Source: Gillisia sp. CAL575 (GTDB taxonomy: Bacteria > Bacteroidota > Bacteroidia > Flavobacteriales > Flavobacteriaceae). From it: a stretch of DNA of 64,000 nt. Position numbers and translations under genes: made by a program. The notes beneath the pieces are model-generated. The model was not told the origin of the DNA. It saw only the letters and a program-made list of their open reading frames with translations, and ran no database searches. This document shows, piece by piece, positions 1 through 8,263 of the stretch. The stretch lies in the NCBI RefSeq assembly GCF_000403785.1, contig NZ_APHJ01000023.1, positions 1 to 64,000 of the forward strand, written 5' to 3'. The number at the start of each line of letters is the position of its first letter. The first letter of the stretch is position 1.

Positions 1-2
1 GT

Positions 3-1505
3 CAGGATACATTTCAATTACAATTTGGAACCTTATTAAATGATTTTGCTAAGCAAACGAAAGATCATTTATCGGGTGATCCAGTAGAATGTAGAGTTGC
101 CGATCCTTCTTATGTATTAGTTGCTTTAACCAATAGCAGTGACGACTGGGTTGCTGGAATGAATCCAGAGGCAGATGCAAATGACTTCATTAAAATTAAT
201 GTTAAAAACAATAATGGAAGTTGGGAAACCCAATATTCTGATGTTTTAGGCTTGCCAGCAGGTACTTATAAATTACAGTATTTTATTGTTTATAGCGCAG
301 ATGATCAAGTATTATGGGTAGCTCCGCGTGAAGGAGGAGCCTATGCAGGTAGTGTAGCAGATGCATTGCCACAAACAATAGAATTAGGAGCAGGTACTAA
401 GCCTTATGCAGACGTAGATGTATTATGCTATGTTCCTCGTATGGAAGAAGCATTTGGTTATATTTTCTTCGATATTAACTTAATTAGAATAACTAATAAC
501 TACTGCATCTTCGTAAACTTTTGTGATGATGGAACAGGAAGAGAATATCCAGCGAAATTCCAAGTAGATGTTTGGGCAGATGGATATGGTGGAAGTGAAG
601 TTGTTATAGATGGAGAGATGAATACTGTTAGTGGAGAGGGTAATTCTTTTGCAGCTACCGTATTATGTTTCCCATTACCTCCATTAGGAGAAGGAGAAAT
701 TTATTATGCAAGAGTAACTGTACTTGATGCAGGAGTTTATGATGCTGATGCTTCAGATTTCGTTCAATTTACTATTTCTCAAGCAAATGTAGATGCTCAA
801 TTATTAGCTACTCCTAAATATGAACACGTTAGAATTAATTGTGGTGATGACGATAATGGAAATGGAGAATGTGATCAAACAAACCCTAAAGATGATTGTG
901 ATGATGATGGAATCTTAAATGAATGTGATACAGATAATCCAAACTGGGCAAGCTTTGATTGTGATGGGGATACAGTTGCCAATGGAGTTGATAATTGTCC
1001 AAATAGAGCAAATTCAGGCCAGGAACCAGATGAAGATTGTGATGGTATTTTAGATGCTGATGAAGCCGAGGGTTGTATAAACAATCCAGATCCAAACTGT
1101 GGTGTAATCACTCCTCCACCTTCATGTATTGATGAAAGTGGTTTTGTAATAACATTTAATCAAACTGTTGATGTTGCTGGTTTTCCTGTTGGAATTAATC
1201 CTTTTTATATTTTGGAGTTAGACGGAGAAGAAGTGGGGACTATTACATTTGAGCTGACGGTAGGACAGAATGAAAATTTAGTTGTATTAATTGATATGTA
1301 TGACGGTACAGTAGAAAATGCTTTTACAGATTATACTGTTACTACAGTTGAGATAAGCTTACCAAGTATTGATGATGAATCTCTATGTGTAGAAAATATA
1401 GATGCTAATGAATTTCAAATCACATGGGATAGAGAAAACGCAGAAGCTCTTGCCTATCCTCTAGAAGTTATATTCAAAGCTAATGTGATGATATCAATGG
1501 AATAA
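3..1505 (+). CDS. Surface lipoprotein paralogue with acidic calcium-binding-like repeats (5' end missing)
   Basis: The reading frame is already open at base 3 and runs to a TAA at 1503-1505, so the N-terminus, presumably a lipoprotein signal, lies left of the window. The first ~280 residues match the N-terminal module of the proteins at 6096 and 8263: 'YVLVALTNS', 'GTYKLQYF', 'LWVAPREGG', 'VDVLCYVP' and 'FGYIFFDI' align with counterparts there. From about base 846 to 1080 the protein is rich in Asp, Asn and Cys ('DCDDDGILNECDTDNP', 'DCDGDTVANGVDNCPN'), resembling thrombospondin type-3 calcium-binding repeats. A further ~130-residue domain ends the protein. It is probably exported and calcium-stabilised. 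Its function is unknown. The fold assignment of the repeats is by motif only. Confidence 0.8.
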   Translation, partial: QDTFQLQFGTLLNDFAKQTKDHLSGDPVECRVADPSYVLVALTNSSDDWVAGMNPEADANDFIKINVKNNNGSWETQYSDVLGLPAGTYKLQYFIVYSADDQVLWVAPREGGAYAGSVADALPQTIELGAGTKPYADVDVLCYVPRMEEAFGYIFFDINLIRITNNYCIFVNFCDDGTGREYPAKFQVDVWADGYGGSEVVIDGEMNTVSGEGNSFAATVLCFPLPPLGEGEIYYARVTVLDAGVYDADASDFVQFTISQANVDAQLLATPKYEHVRINCGDDDNGNGECDQTNPKDDCDDDGILNECDTDNPNWASFDCDGDTVANGVDNCPNRANSGQEPDEDCDGILDADEAEGCINNPDPNCGVITPPPSCIDESGFVITFNQTVDVAGFPVGINPFYILELDGEEVGTITFELTVGQNENLVVLIDMYDGTVENAFTDYTVTTVEISLPSIDDESLCVENIDANEFQITWDRENAEALAYPLEVIFKANVMISME

Positions 1506-1617
1506 AAAAAACTGACTTTAGTTGATTTGTCAACCGGGGGGATGACTTTTTTGCTGAGTTAGTTATATTGATCACCAATAGTTATTTTAATAATAAATAG
1601 AGGTGTTAATAGAAGAG

Positions 1618-1650
1618 GCTGTCCGAAACAAATCGGGCAGCTTTTCTTTT
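1618..1650 (+). terminator. Rho-independent terminator
   Basis: A 9-bp stem (GCTGTCCGA / TCGGGCAGC, one G-U pair) with a 6-base loop is followed by TTTTCTTTT. It ends the lipoprotein transcript whose stop lies 113 bases upstream. Confidence 0.75.
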
Positions 1651-1888
1651 GTTTAAAATGTTAAAGTTAAATAAATATTAAAATTTTATACCGTTAATCG
1701 GATTTTTGTGTATTTTAGCGACTTCAAATAATGACGGACTCAGATCTCCCCCCCAAAATGAGCTGCCGCATTAGTTCAATCTTAATGAAAAATTGAATTG
1801 TATTTTTTTTAATTAAAACTTATTAAGATTAGATGTAATAATTCGTAAATATTATGAATTATTTAAATTATTGTTTTTTAACCGATTG

Positions 1889-1918
1889 ATTATTAAATAA
1901 TTGTGATTATTTAATAAT
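1889..1918. repeat. Perfect 13-bp AT-only inverted repeat
   Basis: Arms at 1889-1901 and 1906-1918 are exact reverse complements around a 4-base spacer, and a T-run follows. It could be an operator or a weak terminator-like hairpin ahead of the astacin gene at 2034. There is no sequence evidence to choose. Confidence 0.5.
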
Positions 1919-2033
1919 TTTTTTGGAATGAACTTTGAAACAATCCAAGTCGTACAATTATTTTAATAACCAGAACAGATATTATATACTAAAAGAAGTA
2001 TTTGTTCGATTTAATTTTTTTAAACCCTAATTT

Positions 2034-3080
2034 ATGAGGAAATCAAATTTATTGTATTTACTACCGGCCCTAGCTATTTTTTCCTGTAGTAAAGATGAAA
2101 TTACCCCAGAAACAGAACAACAATTATTAGAAACAAAAGAATTAGCTGCAAACGTCGAGGTGGCATACCCAGAGGATTTCGGTCTATTATCAGATGTCTA
2201 TTATGCAGGTAAAAAAATTACTGTAGAAGAAATAGATGGCAATTATATTTACGAAGGAGACATCATTTTTTCAAATGATATGATTACATCACAAGATGTT
2301 AAACTAGTATTTGAAAAAGGCGAAGAGATACCGGCTCAAAAAAGTGTAGGGAGAACGTCAGCTAGATGGCCTGATAATACGGTATATTATTCTATAGATA
2401 GTAATCTTCCAGATCAAAATAGAGCAATTGATGCTATTAAACACTGGGAAGCGAATACGTCCCTAGAATTTGTTCAAAGAACTAGTCAGTCTAACTACAT
2501 TTATTTTACTCCAGGATCAGGATGTTCTTCATATATAGGAATGACCGGGGGTAGACAAAATATAACCCTTGCCAGTGGATGTTCTACTGGAAATACCATT
2601 CATGAAATTGGACATGCAGTAGGATTGTGGCATGAGCAAAGTAGAGTGGATCGTGATAAACACATCAAGATCAATTATGCTAATATTCAAAGTGGGAGAG
2701 AACATAACTTTAATACTTATGAAGAAAGTGGATATGACGGAGATGAGTTCACTTCAAATTTAGATTTTGGTTCTATCATGTTATATAGTTCATATTCTTT
2801 TTCTAGCAATGGGCAGCCAACTATAGTAAAAGTAGATGGAAGTACTTTCAGCGTACAAAGAAATGCTCTGTCTTCTGGAGATAAAACTGGAATTAATGCG
2901 ATGTATCCATCAGGAAATACAGGAGGCACTACCGAGCCTATTGAACCAACTTATATCAACGGAGAATATTATACTGTTGAAGGTTTAACTGTTCTTCGTT
3001 TTTACAATGGATGGTATTACAGCGGTCCTTATGGAATGCGAGCTGTAATACTTGTAAACGGCGTTTGGTATTATAAATAA
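2034..3080 (+). CDS. Astacin-like (M12A) zinc metalloprotease lipoprotein, copy 1
   Basis: The protein is a secreted zinc endopeptidase anchored by lipid. Residues 1-18 form a lipoprotein signal ending in IFSC, followed by SKDE, which fits the Bacteroidota surface-export pattern. Residues ~20-110 are a propeptide-like region. The catalytic domain carries HEIGHAVGLWHEQSR (zinc ligands His190, His194 and His200, catalytic Glu191) and the Met-turn SIMLY (Met249), the astacin signature. A ~45-residue C-terminal tail with 'YINGEYYTVEGLTVL' is shared with the next gene. Substrate is unknown. It lies between members of the modular lipoprotein family, so one inference is that it processes or competes with host or prey surface proteins. 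Confidence 0.93.
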   Translation: MRKSNLLYLLPALAIFSCSKDEITPETEQQLLETKELAANVEVAYPEDFGLLSDVYYAGKKITVEEIDGNYIYEGDIIFSNDMITSQDVKLVFEKGEEIPAQKSVGRTSARWPDNTVYYSIDSNLPDQNRAIDAIKHWEANTSLEFVQRTSQSNYIYFTPGSGCSSYIGMTGGRQNITLASGCSTGNTIHEIGHAVGLWHEQSRVDRDKHIKINYANIQSGREHNFNTYEESGYDGDEFTSNLDFGSIMLYSSYSFSSNGQPTIVKVDGSTFSVQRNALSSGDKTGINAMYPSGNTGGTTEPIEPTYINGEYYTVEGLTVLRFYNGWYYSGPYGMRAVILVNGVWYYK

Positions 3081-3092
3081 GAAAAATAATTA

Positions 3093-3122
3093 CAACCTGA
3101 GCAGTTTTAAATGTTCAGGTTG
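3093..3122 (+). repeat. Stem-loop after the first astacin gene
   Basis: An 8-bp stem CAACCTGA/TCAGGTTG encloses a 14-base loop. No strong T-run follows, so it is more likely an mRNA 3' stabilising hairpin than a terminator. A true terminator lies 29 bases further on. Confidence 0.5.
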
Positions 3123-3150
3123 CAATTTATTGTGTATACTTTAATGGAAC

Positions 3151-3178
3151 AACTGTGGAAATCTTTCACAGTTTTTTT
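3151..3178 (+). terminator. Rho-independent terminator
   Basis: A 10-bp stem starting AACTGTGG (one G-T wobble) with a 3-base loop is followed by seven T. It separates transcription of the two tandem astacin genes. Confidence 0.8.
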
Positions 3179-3306
3179 GTCCGCATTATTTCAACCCACA
3201 GTCTTTTCTATTCACATCTTTTTTTTTCAATTAATTTAAATTGAGAGCTAACTATTAATGCATCTCCCCAATGATAATTAATAATTTAATTTCAAAAAAC
3301 CTACTT

Positions 3307-4428
3307 ATGAAAACACGTAGTTTATTTTATTTACTTCCTGCGCTAGCATTATTCTCATGCAGTGAAGAGCCAATAAATCAGCTGGAAACAGAAAATAAAG
3401 TTGATAATTCTGAGATTACTTTTAAAGCTATGGAATTGGCATTTCCTGGAGAATCTGGAAAAATTTCAGATGTTTATTTTGCAGGAAAGAAAATTCCTAT
3501 AGAAAACATTAATGGAAATTTAGTGTATCAAGGTGATATTATATTCTCTAATGATATGGTGACAAATCAGCCAATTAAAATAGTTTATAATAAAGGAGAA
3601 GAAACCTCTCAACAAAAAAGTGTTGGAAGAACTTCTAATTACTGGCCAGATAATACAGTTTACTATGAAATTGATGGTTCCCTTCCAGATCAGGAAAGAG
3701 TAGCAAATGCAATTGCACATTGGGAATCCAATACCGCAATGAAATTTGTACAACGCTCGGGAGAACCCAATTATATATACTTCACTCCAGGAAGTGGATG
3801 TTCCTCTTATATTGGAATGGTAGGAGGGAGACAGAATATTACTCTTGCAAATGGGTGTTCTACAGGAAATACTATTCATGAAATAGGTCATGCAGTAGGC
3901 CTTTGGCATGAGCAAAGTAGAATTGATAGAAATAATTACATTACTATCAATTTCCAAAACATAGTTTCTGGAGCAGAGCACAATTTTCGAACTTATGAAG
4001 AGAGTGGGTATGATGGAGTGGAATTTACATCTAATCTGGATTTCGGTTCTATAATGATGTATAGTTCTTATTCATTTTCTAGTAATGGTCAACCAACCAT
4101 TGTTAAGAATGATGGAAGTACTTATTCAGCACAGAGAAGTGGTTTATCTGGAGGAGATGTTGAAGGGATTTTTAGTATGTATCCTGGAGAAACTGGTGGA
4201 ACACCACCACCGCCTATTCCTCCAACAGAACCAGAACCTACGCCAACTGAGCCAGAACCAACTAATCCTGAACCTACGAACCCAGAACCAACTTATATCA
4301 ATGGTGAATATTATACTATTGCAGGTTTGACGGTATTAAGAAAAAAGGATAAATGGTTATATAAAAAAGATAGAGGAGGTTGGCAAGAAGTAGAATTAAT
4401 TGACGGTATTTGGTATAATGTGAATTAA
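3307..4428 (+). CDS. Astacin-like (M12A) zinc metalloprotease lipoprotein, copy 2
   Basis: This is a tandem paralogue of the gene at 2034. I chose the ATG at 3307 rather than the in-frame ATG at 3271, because it gives a standard lipoprotein signal (MKTRSLFYLLPALALFSC) and aligns with copy 1. The zinc motif HEIGHAVGLWHEQSR begins at His191, and the Met-turn reads SIMMY. Between the catalytic domain and the shared C-terminal ~45-residue tail is a Pro/Glu/Thr-rich linker of about 35 residues built from PEPT-like units, which copy 1 lacks. The tail's conservation despite different linkers suggests a separate small domain, perhaps for binding or surface retention. The peptidase family is clear; the substrate is not known. 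Confidence 0.93.
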   Translation: MKTRSLFYLLPALALFSCSEEPINQLETENKVDNSEITFKAMELAFPGESGKISDVYFAGKKIPIENINGNLVYQGDIIFSNDMVTNQPIKIVYNKGEETSQQKSVGRTSNYWPDNTVYYEIDGSLPDQERVANAIAHWESNTAMKFVQRSGEPNYIYFTPGSGCSSYIGMVGGRQNITLANGCSTGNTIHEIGHAVGLWHEQSRIDRNNYITINFQNIVSGAEHNFRTYEESGYDGVEFTSNLDFGSIMMYSSYSFSSNGQPTIVKNDGSTYSAQRSGLSGGDVEGIFSMYPGETGGTPPPPIPPTEPEPTPTEPEPTNPEPTNPEPTYINGEYYTIAGLTVLRKKDKWLYKKDRGGWQEVELIDGIWYNVN

Positions 4429-4447
4429 AATTTCAAATATATTTTCT

Positions 4448-4479
4448 AAAACCCGAAGCTTCTAGTTTCGGGTTTTCTT
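4448..4479 (+). terminator. Rho-independent terminator
   Basis: A 10-bp perfect stem AAAACCCGAA/TTCGGGTTTT with a 9-base loop ends in TTTTCTT, 20 bases after the second astacin stop codon. Confidence 0.85.
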
Positions 4480-4625
4480 ATATAAAATAATTAATAGAAA
4501 TTGTGGGAAATTATTTGTTCTTGTAGGATTATTATACAGAGCTTTTCCCGTAATTATTTACCAGCATAAATAATATTTAATTTAAAAACGGGGTTTTTCC
4601 CCTTTCCTCATTTCCTTTTATTTTC

Positions 4626-4633
4626 TAATTTTG
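4626..4633 (+). promoter_or_regulatory. Possible -7 promoter box for the lipoprotein at 4810
   Basis: TAATTTTG matches the Bacteroidota -7 consensus TAnnTTTG. No TTG at the expected -33 spacing was seen. If used, the leader would be about 170 bases and would include the nonamer repeat at 4659-4697. Confidence 0.35.
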
Positions 4634-4658
4634 TTAATCAATACTAGAGACAGTATTT

Positions 4659-4697
4659 CCCTTTCCTCCCTTTCCTCCCTTTCCTCCCTTTCCCTCC
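4659..4697. repeat. C-rich nonamer tandem repeat, G-quadruplex candidate on the minus strand
   Basis: Three perfect copies of the 9-base unit TTTCCTCCC (4662-4688) are followed by a near copy. The complementary strand has five GGG tracts separated by loops of 3 and 6 bases, which satisfies the G3-N1-7 quadruplex pattern. The tract is also pure purine/pyrimidine. It lies about 112 bases before the start codon at 4810. Confidence 0.85.
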
Positions 4698-4809
4698 ATT
4701 TAAGACTACCCTTTTTTATTTCAAATTTTTAGATAACTTTTTTATTGCACTCTCAGGCTTAAGGAAATTCTTTATCCTGATTTTAACTTTTAATTTAAAA
4801 TATCTAATC

Positions 4810-5460
4810 ATGAAAGCGCACAAAAAAATTTTCTCACTCTTTTTAATTGCAAGCTTATATTTAGGTTGCAGCAGTTCGGATGATTCAAGTGTTATTGCCG
4901 AAAGTCCTTTCGGTACAGGTATCATTACATTTGGTGTGACACCAATCTATATTACGCGAAGTATGCAGACTGGTGAATTAATAAAGAAACAAGCAGATTG
5001 TTCTAGTTCAGAATGGAGATACGTTCGCGTAGCAATTAGAGATAGTCAAGGCAATTGTTTTTATGGGAATAGTGAAACTGGATTTCAGGAGATGGAAATG
5101 GATCCTTTAGGTATAGATACTAATAACGACGAGATCTTAGATACTTGGCATACATCTAGTAATAATAAATTGCTATTACCTGTTGGAAATTACACTTTGG
5201 AATATTTAGCGGTCACTAATAAAAGAGGTAGACATTCCGAGATCATTTTAATGTCACCTAAAAAAGGGGAGGAGGATAATGCAACGCAATATTATAATTT
5301 AGTAAACAATTCTTTACCTATTACTTTCTCTATTGTCGAAGGTCAAGAACAATATATTCCACTAGAGGCCCTATGTTTTAAAATGGAACATGCATATGAG
5401 TTTGGATTTATTTTCCTTTCTTATGAAGATTCTAATCCATTTTATTTATGCTCTCAGTAG
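4810..5460 (+). CDS. Short member of the modular lipoprotein family
   Basis: The 216-residue protein has a lipoprotein signal ending LYLGC followed by SSSDD. It keeps only the N-terminal part of the module in the proteins at 6096 and 8263: 'YVRVAIRD', an Asp/Asn-rich 'DTNNDEILDTW', 'GNYTLEYLAV', 'LEALCF' and 'FGFIFLSY'. It stops at 'FYLCSQ', exactly where the longer paralogues continue into 'GN.CD..GRH'. Reading past the TAG in any frame does not recover that continuation, so this is a shortened family member or a decayed gene rather than a simple frameshift. Function is unknown; surface location is inferred from the signal. Confidence 0.85.
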   Translation: MKAHKKIFSLFLIASLYLGCSSSDDSSVIAESPFGTGIITFGVTPIYITRSMQTGELIKKQADCSSSEWRYVRVAIRDSQGNCFYGNSETGFQEMEMDPLGIDTNNDEILDTWHTSSNNKLLLPVGNYTLEYLAVTNKRGRHSEIILMSPKKGEEDNATQYYNLVNNSLPITFSIVEGQEQYIPLEALCFKMEHAYEFGFIFLSYEDSNPFYLCSQ

Positions 5461-6095
5461 AACTTTGTTTTTTGTTTTAGTACCAAAGTATCCCCCCATA
5501 TTTTCCCAATCTTCTTTATAGTTCTATTTTATAATTTTCACTTTACGTTAAAAAGAATTTCTTCTTATTTAAATTCAACGCTCAACTTTATAGTTTTCTT
5601 CAAATTCTAATTATAGCTTCTTTAGATTAGCTTTAGTAAATAAAAATGGATCTAAATGACATCAATTTGATTCATATTTAAAATTTAGCGATTCTAAAAA
5701 ATATTATAATTACTTAAAACATTTAACAAATTTGCTTTTTAGATATTTAAATAATTGGCTAAATTTTAAGAAAATTTTTGCTGATTAAATATTTTGTTAA
5801 TTATCTGAATTATCCTCAGCGCCTACTGTTAAAAGGCTAACCGAATATCTTGTTATGTATTTAATTAACTTTCTAACTGATAATTGTTTAAAATATTATC
5901 AACAAAAACTACGGGTTTTCCCCTATACTGTTAATTGTTTTATGATTATAATTTGGTCATAGTGAAAATGTTTACTTCCCTACAATGTAATTTATTTTAG
6001 TCCTACCCACACAATTTTTGATTTGCTAATTAAAATTCAAATTTTTGATTTGCATTTCTACAACTGCCAATACCCATAAATTAAATTTTATAGAT
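5461..6095. other. Gene-free 635-base interval
   Basis: It is AT-rich, with no ORF of convincing length and no remnant of the missing C-terminal part of the preceding gene. It contains a C6 run at 5492-5497 and a 14-bp direct repeat at 6013-6026 and 6040-6053 just before the next gene. No clear terminator was found. Confidence 0.6.
6013..6053 (+). repeat. 14-bp direct repeat in the leader of the lipoprotein at 6096
   Basis: AATTTTTGATTTGC occurs exactly at 6013-6026 and 6040-6053, a period of 27 bases, ending 42 bases before the chosen start codon. Confidence 0.7.
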
Positions 6096-8165
6096 ATGTT
6101 AAATTCTCGTGCTTTATTTTTCGGAATTCTTCTAATTTTTCTTTCATCCTCCTGTAGTAAAGAAGATGATACTAATTCAAAATTACCTGGAAATGTAGGA
6201 GAATCAAAGGGTATACTGTCCTTTGGTGGACTATTAGAAAATTTTGAGGACAATAATTTTAAAACCGTATTTGAGGAATTTGCAAAAATTCCTCAATGTT
6301 CTGATGAACTACCAAAATATGTAAGAGTCGCCGTGAGAGACTTAAGTGATAATTCTTGGGTAGCTGGGAGGGATGGTGTAAATAGTTTTATAGAAATTGA
6401 AGTAAATCCAAATGGTAGTGATACCAATGGAGATAATGTTTTAGATGCCTGGTTTACAAAAGAATCGGAAGACTTAGAACTTAATGCAGGATCTTACAGT
6501 ATTGAATACTTTGCAGTACTAGATGGCAATGGTGATGATGCTAATATTATTTATCTAGCACCTAGAAAAGATGATAATTATGGCCCAATTTCTTTTCAAA
6601 ACTACGTTAACAAACCTCTGCCAATTAAAGTAGATATTATGAGTGGTGAAAAGCATTATGCCCCAGTAGAGGTGTTATGTTATGATGAGCAACTTGCAAT
6701 TGCTTTCGGGTATTTATTCTTTGATTTTACTAATCCCAACTTTATTTATATCTGTTCTTTCGGAAATATTTGTGATGATCTGGGAAGACATAGTCCAGCA
6801 CATTTTAGACTTAAAGTATGGAAATTTGACGAAAATGGAGATTATAATGCTGCTAATCTGTTAGTAGATGAAGAAAACACAATTAAATCTATTATAGATG
6901 ATGATGAAGTTGAACGTTTTTACGGGGATCTAATATGTATACCTCTACCTGATGGTCCTGGAGAAGATAAATTCTATGGTCAGATATATCTTATTGAAGA
7001 TGATCAAACTCAAACTCTAATTCGTGAAGGTTCTTTTACAGATACTACAATTTTAGAAAATCTTTATAAAGAAGAGAAATTTAGCTTATATCATTTTAGA
7101 GATAATTGTTGTGGGCAGGAAGATAATTTCCCTTTACTAACAGATCTTACAACTACAGATTGTGAAGAACCAGAATGCCAAATTTGCGATGGGGAACTTA
7201 CAAAATTAGACCTCAAATATACAGGAGCTGGATCTCAAGACGTATTGGTGAAATCTGGTGAAACTGTTCTTTTCGATGGCGCGGCATACACTAACGATGT
7301 AATTGAATTAAATAAAAATGGGACTCTATCAACCTTAGGTAATGAAATTAAGATTTATATAAACCAAGTACTGTATAGAAAAATTACCACAGACTGTTCA
7401 ACTGCAGTAGGTCCAGGATTATTAGTAGGAGATTTTGAAATTGTAGCTGGGGAAAGTCTGAATGGTGGAAAACTTTGTCCTATTCCTCCGGGAAATAACC
7501 CAGAATGTCAAAGCTGTGATGGAAAAGTTACAGATCTAAGTATTCAATTTAATGGTCCAGATAATTCTACTATTAAAATTACACAGGAAAGTGATGGCTC
7601 TGTTTTATTTCAAAATAATGTAGATAACGGTGACATAATCAATATTACTCATGCTACTTCAAGTTCAACAATGGGTGATGATTTAAATATCTATATGGAT
7701 GATTCATTTTACGGCAAGTTACATACTAGCTGTTCTACCCCAATTGGTCCTGGCTTAGAATTAGGCGATTTCACAATTGTTTCCGGAGCAAGTCTTATTG
7801 GAGGAATGTTATGTCCTGTTCAAACTCCTCCTGTGGATTGTGGCCCATGCTTAGGTAAGGTAACTAAATTGACACTTAAATATACTGGAGATGATGCTAC
7901 CATTAAAGTAATCCAAGAGAAAGATGGAGCAATTTTATTTAATGCGATGGTTAGCAAAAACGGAAATTTTGATATCGTTGGGACTTATAATAAGAACGGT
8001 AAGATCAGTATGTGGGTAAATTTAAATGTATACATAAATGAAGTACATGGTACTGATATCCATACCAGCTGTTCCCAAACCATAACCCCAGGCACTGTAT
8101 TCGGACAATTTGAAGTAATTGCCGGTAGCAGTTTGGGTGGAGGTCCATTCTGTTCCCCAGATTAA
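6096..8165 (+). CDS. Modular surface lipoprotein with three C-terminal cysteine-containing repeats
   Basis: I chose the ATG at 6096 because it gives a lipoprotein signal (MLNSRALFFGILLIFLSSSC, then SKEDD); the in-frame ATG at 6045 would add 17 unlikely residues. Residues ~30-355 are the family module ('YVRVAVRD', 'SYSIEYFAVLDG', 'IYLAPRKDD', 'VEVLCYDE', 'FGYLFFDF', 'CDDLGRHSP'). Residues ~359-689 are three repeats of about 105-115 residues. Each starts with a Cys-x2-Cys-like element and 'KLTLKYTG' and ends with 'TSCS..I.PG...G.FEI..G.SL.GG..C'. I believe this resembles the DUF7467 type of module but cannot confirm it. It is probably an adhesin or binding protein on the cell surface; the ligand is unknown. 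Confidence 0.88.
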   Translation: MLNSRALFFGILLIFLSSSCSKEDDTNSKLPGNVGESKGILSFGGLLENFEDNNFKTVFEEFAKIPQCSDELPKYVRVAVRDLSDNSWVAGRDGVNSFIEIEVNPNGSDTNGDNVLDAWFTKESEDLELNAGSYSIEYFAVLDGNGDDANIIYLAPRKDDNYGPISFQNYVNKPLPIKVDIMSGEKHYAPVEVLCYDEQLAIAFGYLFFDFTNPNFIYICSFGNICDDLGRHSPAHFRLKVWKFDENGDYNAANLLVDEENTIKSIIDDDEVERFYGDLICIPLPDGPGEDKFYGQIYLIEDDQTQTLIREGSFTDTTILENLYKEEKFSLYHFRDNCCGQEDNFPLLTDLTTTDCEEPECQICDGELTKLDLKYTGAGSQDVLVKSGETVLFDGAAYTNDVIELNKNGTLSTLGNEIKIYINQVLYRKITTDCSTAVGPGLLVGDFEIVAGESLNGGKLCPIPPGNNPECQSCDGKVTDLSIQFNGPDNSTIKITQESDGSVLFQNNVDNGDIINITHATSSSTMGDDLNIYMDDSFYGKLHTSCSTPIGPGLELGDFTIVSGASLIGGMLCPVQTPPVDCGPCLGKVTKLTLKYTGDDATIKVIQEKDGAILFNAMVSKNGNFDIVGTYNKNGKISMWVNLNVYINEVHGTDIHTSCSQTITPGTVFGQFEVIAGSSLGGGPFCSPD

Positions 8166-8205
8166 AAGAAGTTAAAACAGGTACCAATTATAATAATAGC
8201 TAGCT

Positions 8206-8263
8206 AACCAATTTAATTTTTAATCAAAACCAATTTAATTTTTAACTAAAACCAATTTAATTA
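8206..8263 (+). repeat. 22-bp tandem direct repeat abutting a start codon
   Basis: Units begin at 8206, 8228 and 8250 with the core AACCAATTTAATTTTTAA. The first two differ at two bases, and the third is partial and runs into the ATG at 8263. The repeat forms the 5' leader of the next lipoprotein gene. Confidence 0.85.

Larger units (their letters stand above)
1506..2033. other. Gene-free interval upstream of the astacin genes
   Basis: This 528-base AT-rich stretch holds no convincing gene. It contains a hairpin terminator at 1618-1650, a G6 run at 1536-1541, a C7 run at 1748-1754, and a perfect AT-only inverted repeat at 1889-1918. I found no exact TAnnTTTG box in front of the gene at 2034. 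Confidence 0.6.

Noticed and set aside
875-1111. Minus-strand ORFs opposite the acidic repeats
   Set aside because: They are shadows of the Asp/Asn-rich coding sequence and have low-complexity, non-protein-like composition.
4085-4330. Plus-strand 81-codon ORF over the PEPT linker
   Set aside because: It is a frame-shadow of the astacin gene; its Gln/Leu-rich sequence arises from the repetitive linker.
4662-4697. Short tandem repeat as a possible CRISPR array
   Set aside because: The unit is only 9 bases with no spacers and no cas genes nearby; it is a simple sequence repeat.
5461-6095. Frameshifted C-terminal continuation of the lipoprotein at 4810
   Set aside because: None of the frames after the stop shows the expected GN-CD-GRH continuation found in the paralogues.
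8206-8263. 22-bp repeats as CRISPR or an attachment site
   Set aside because: There are no unique spacers, the units are directly adjacent, and no integrase gene is nearby.
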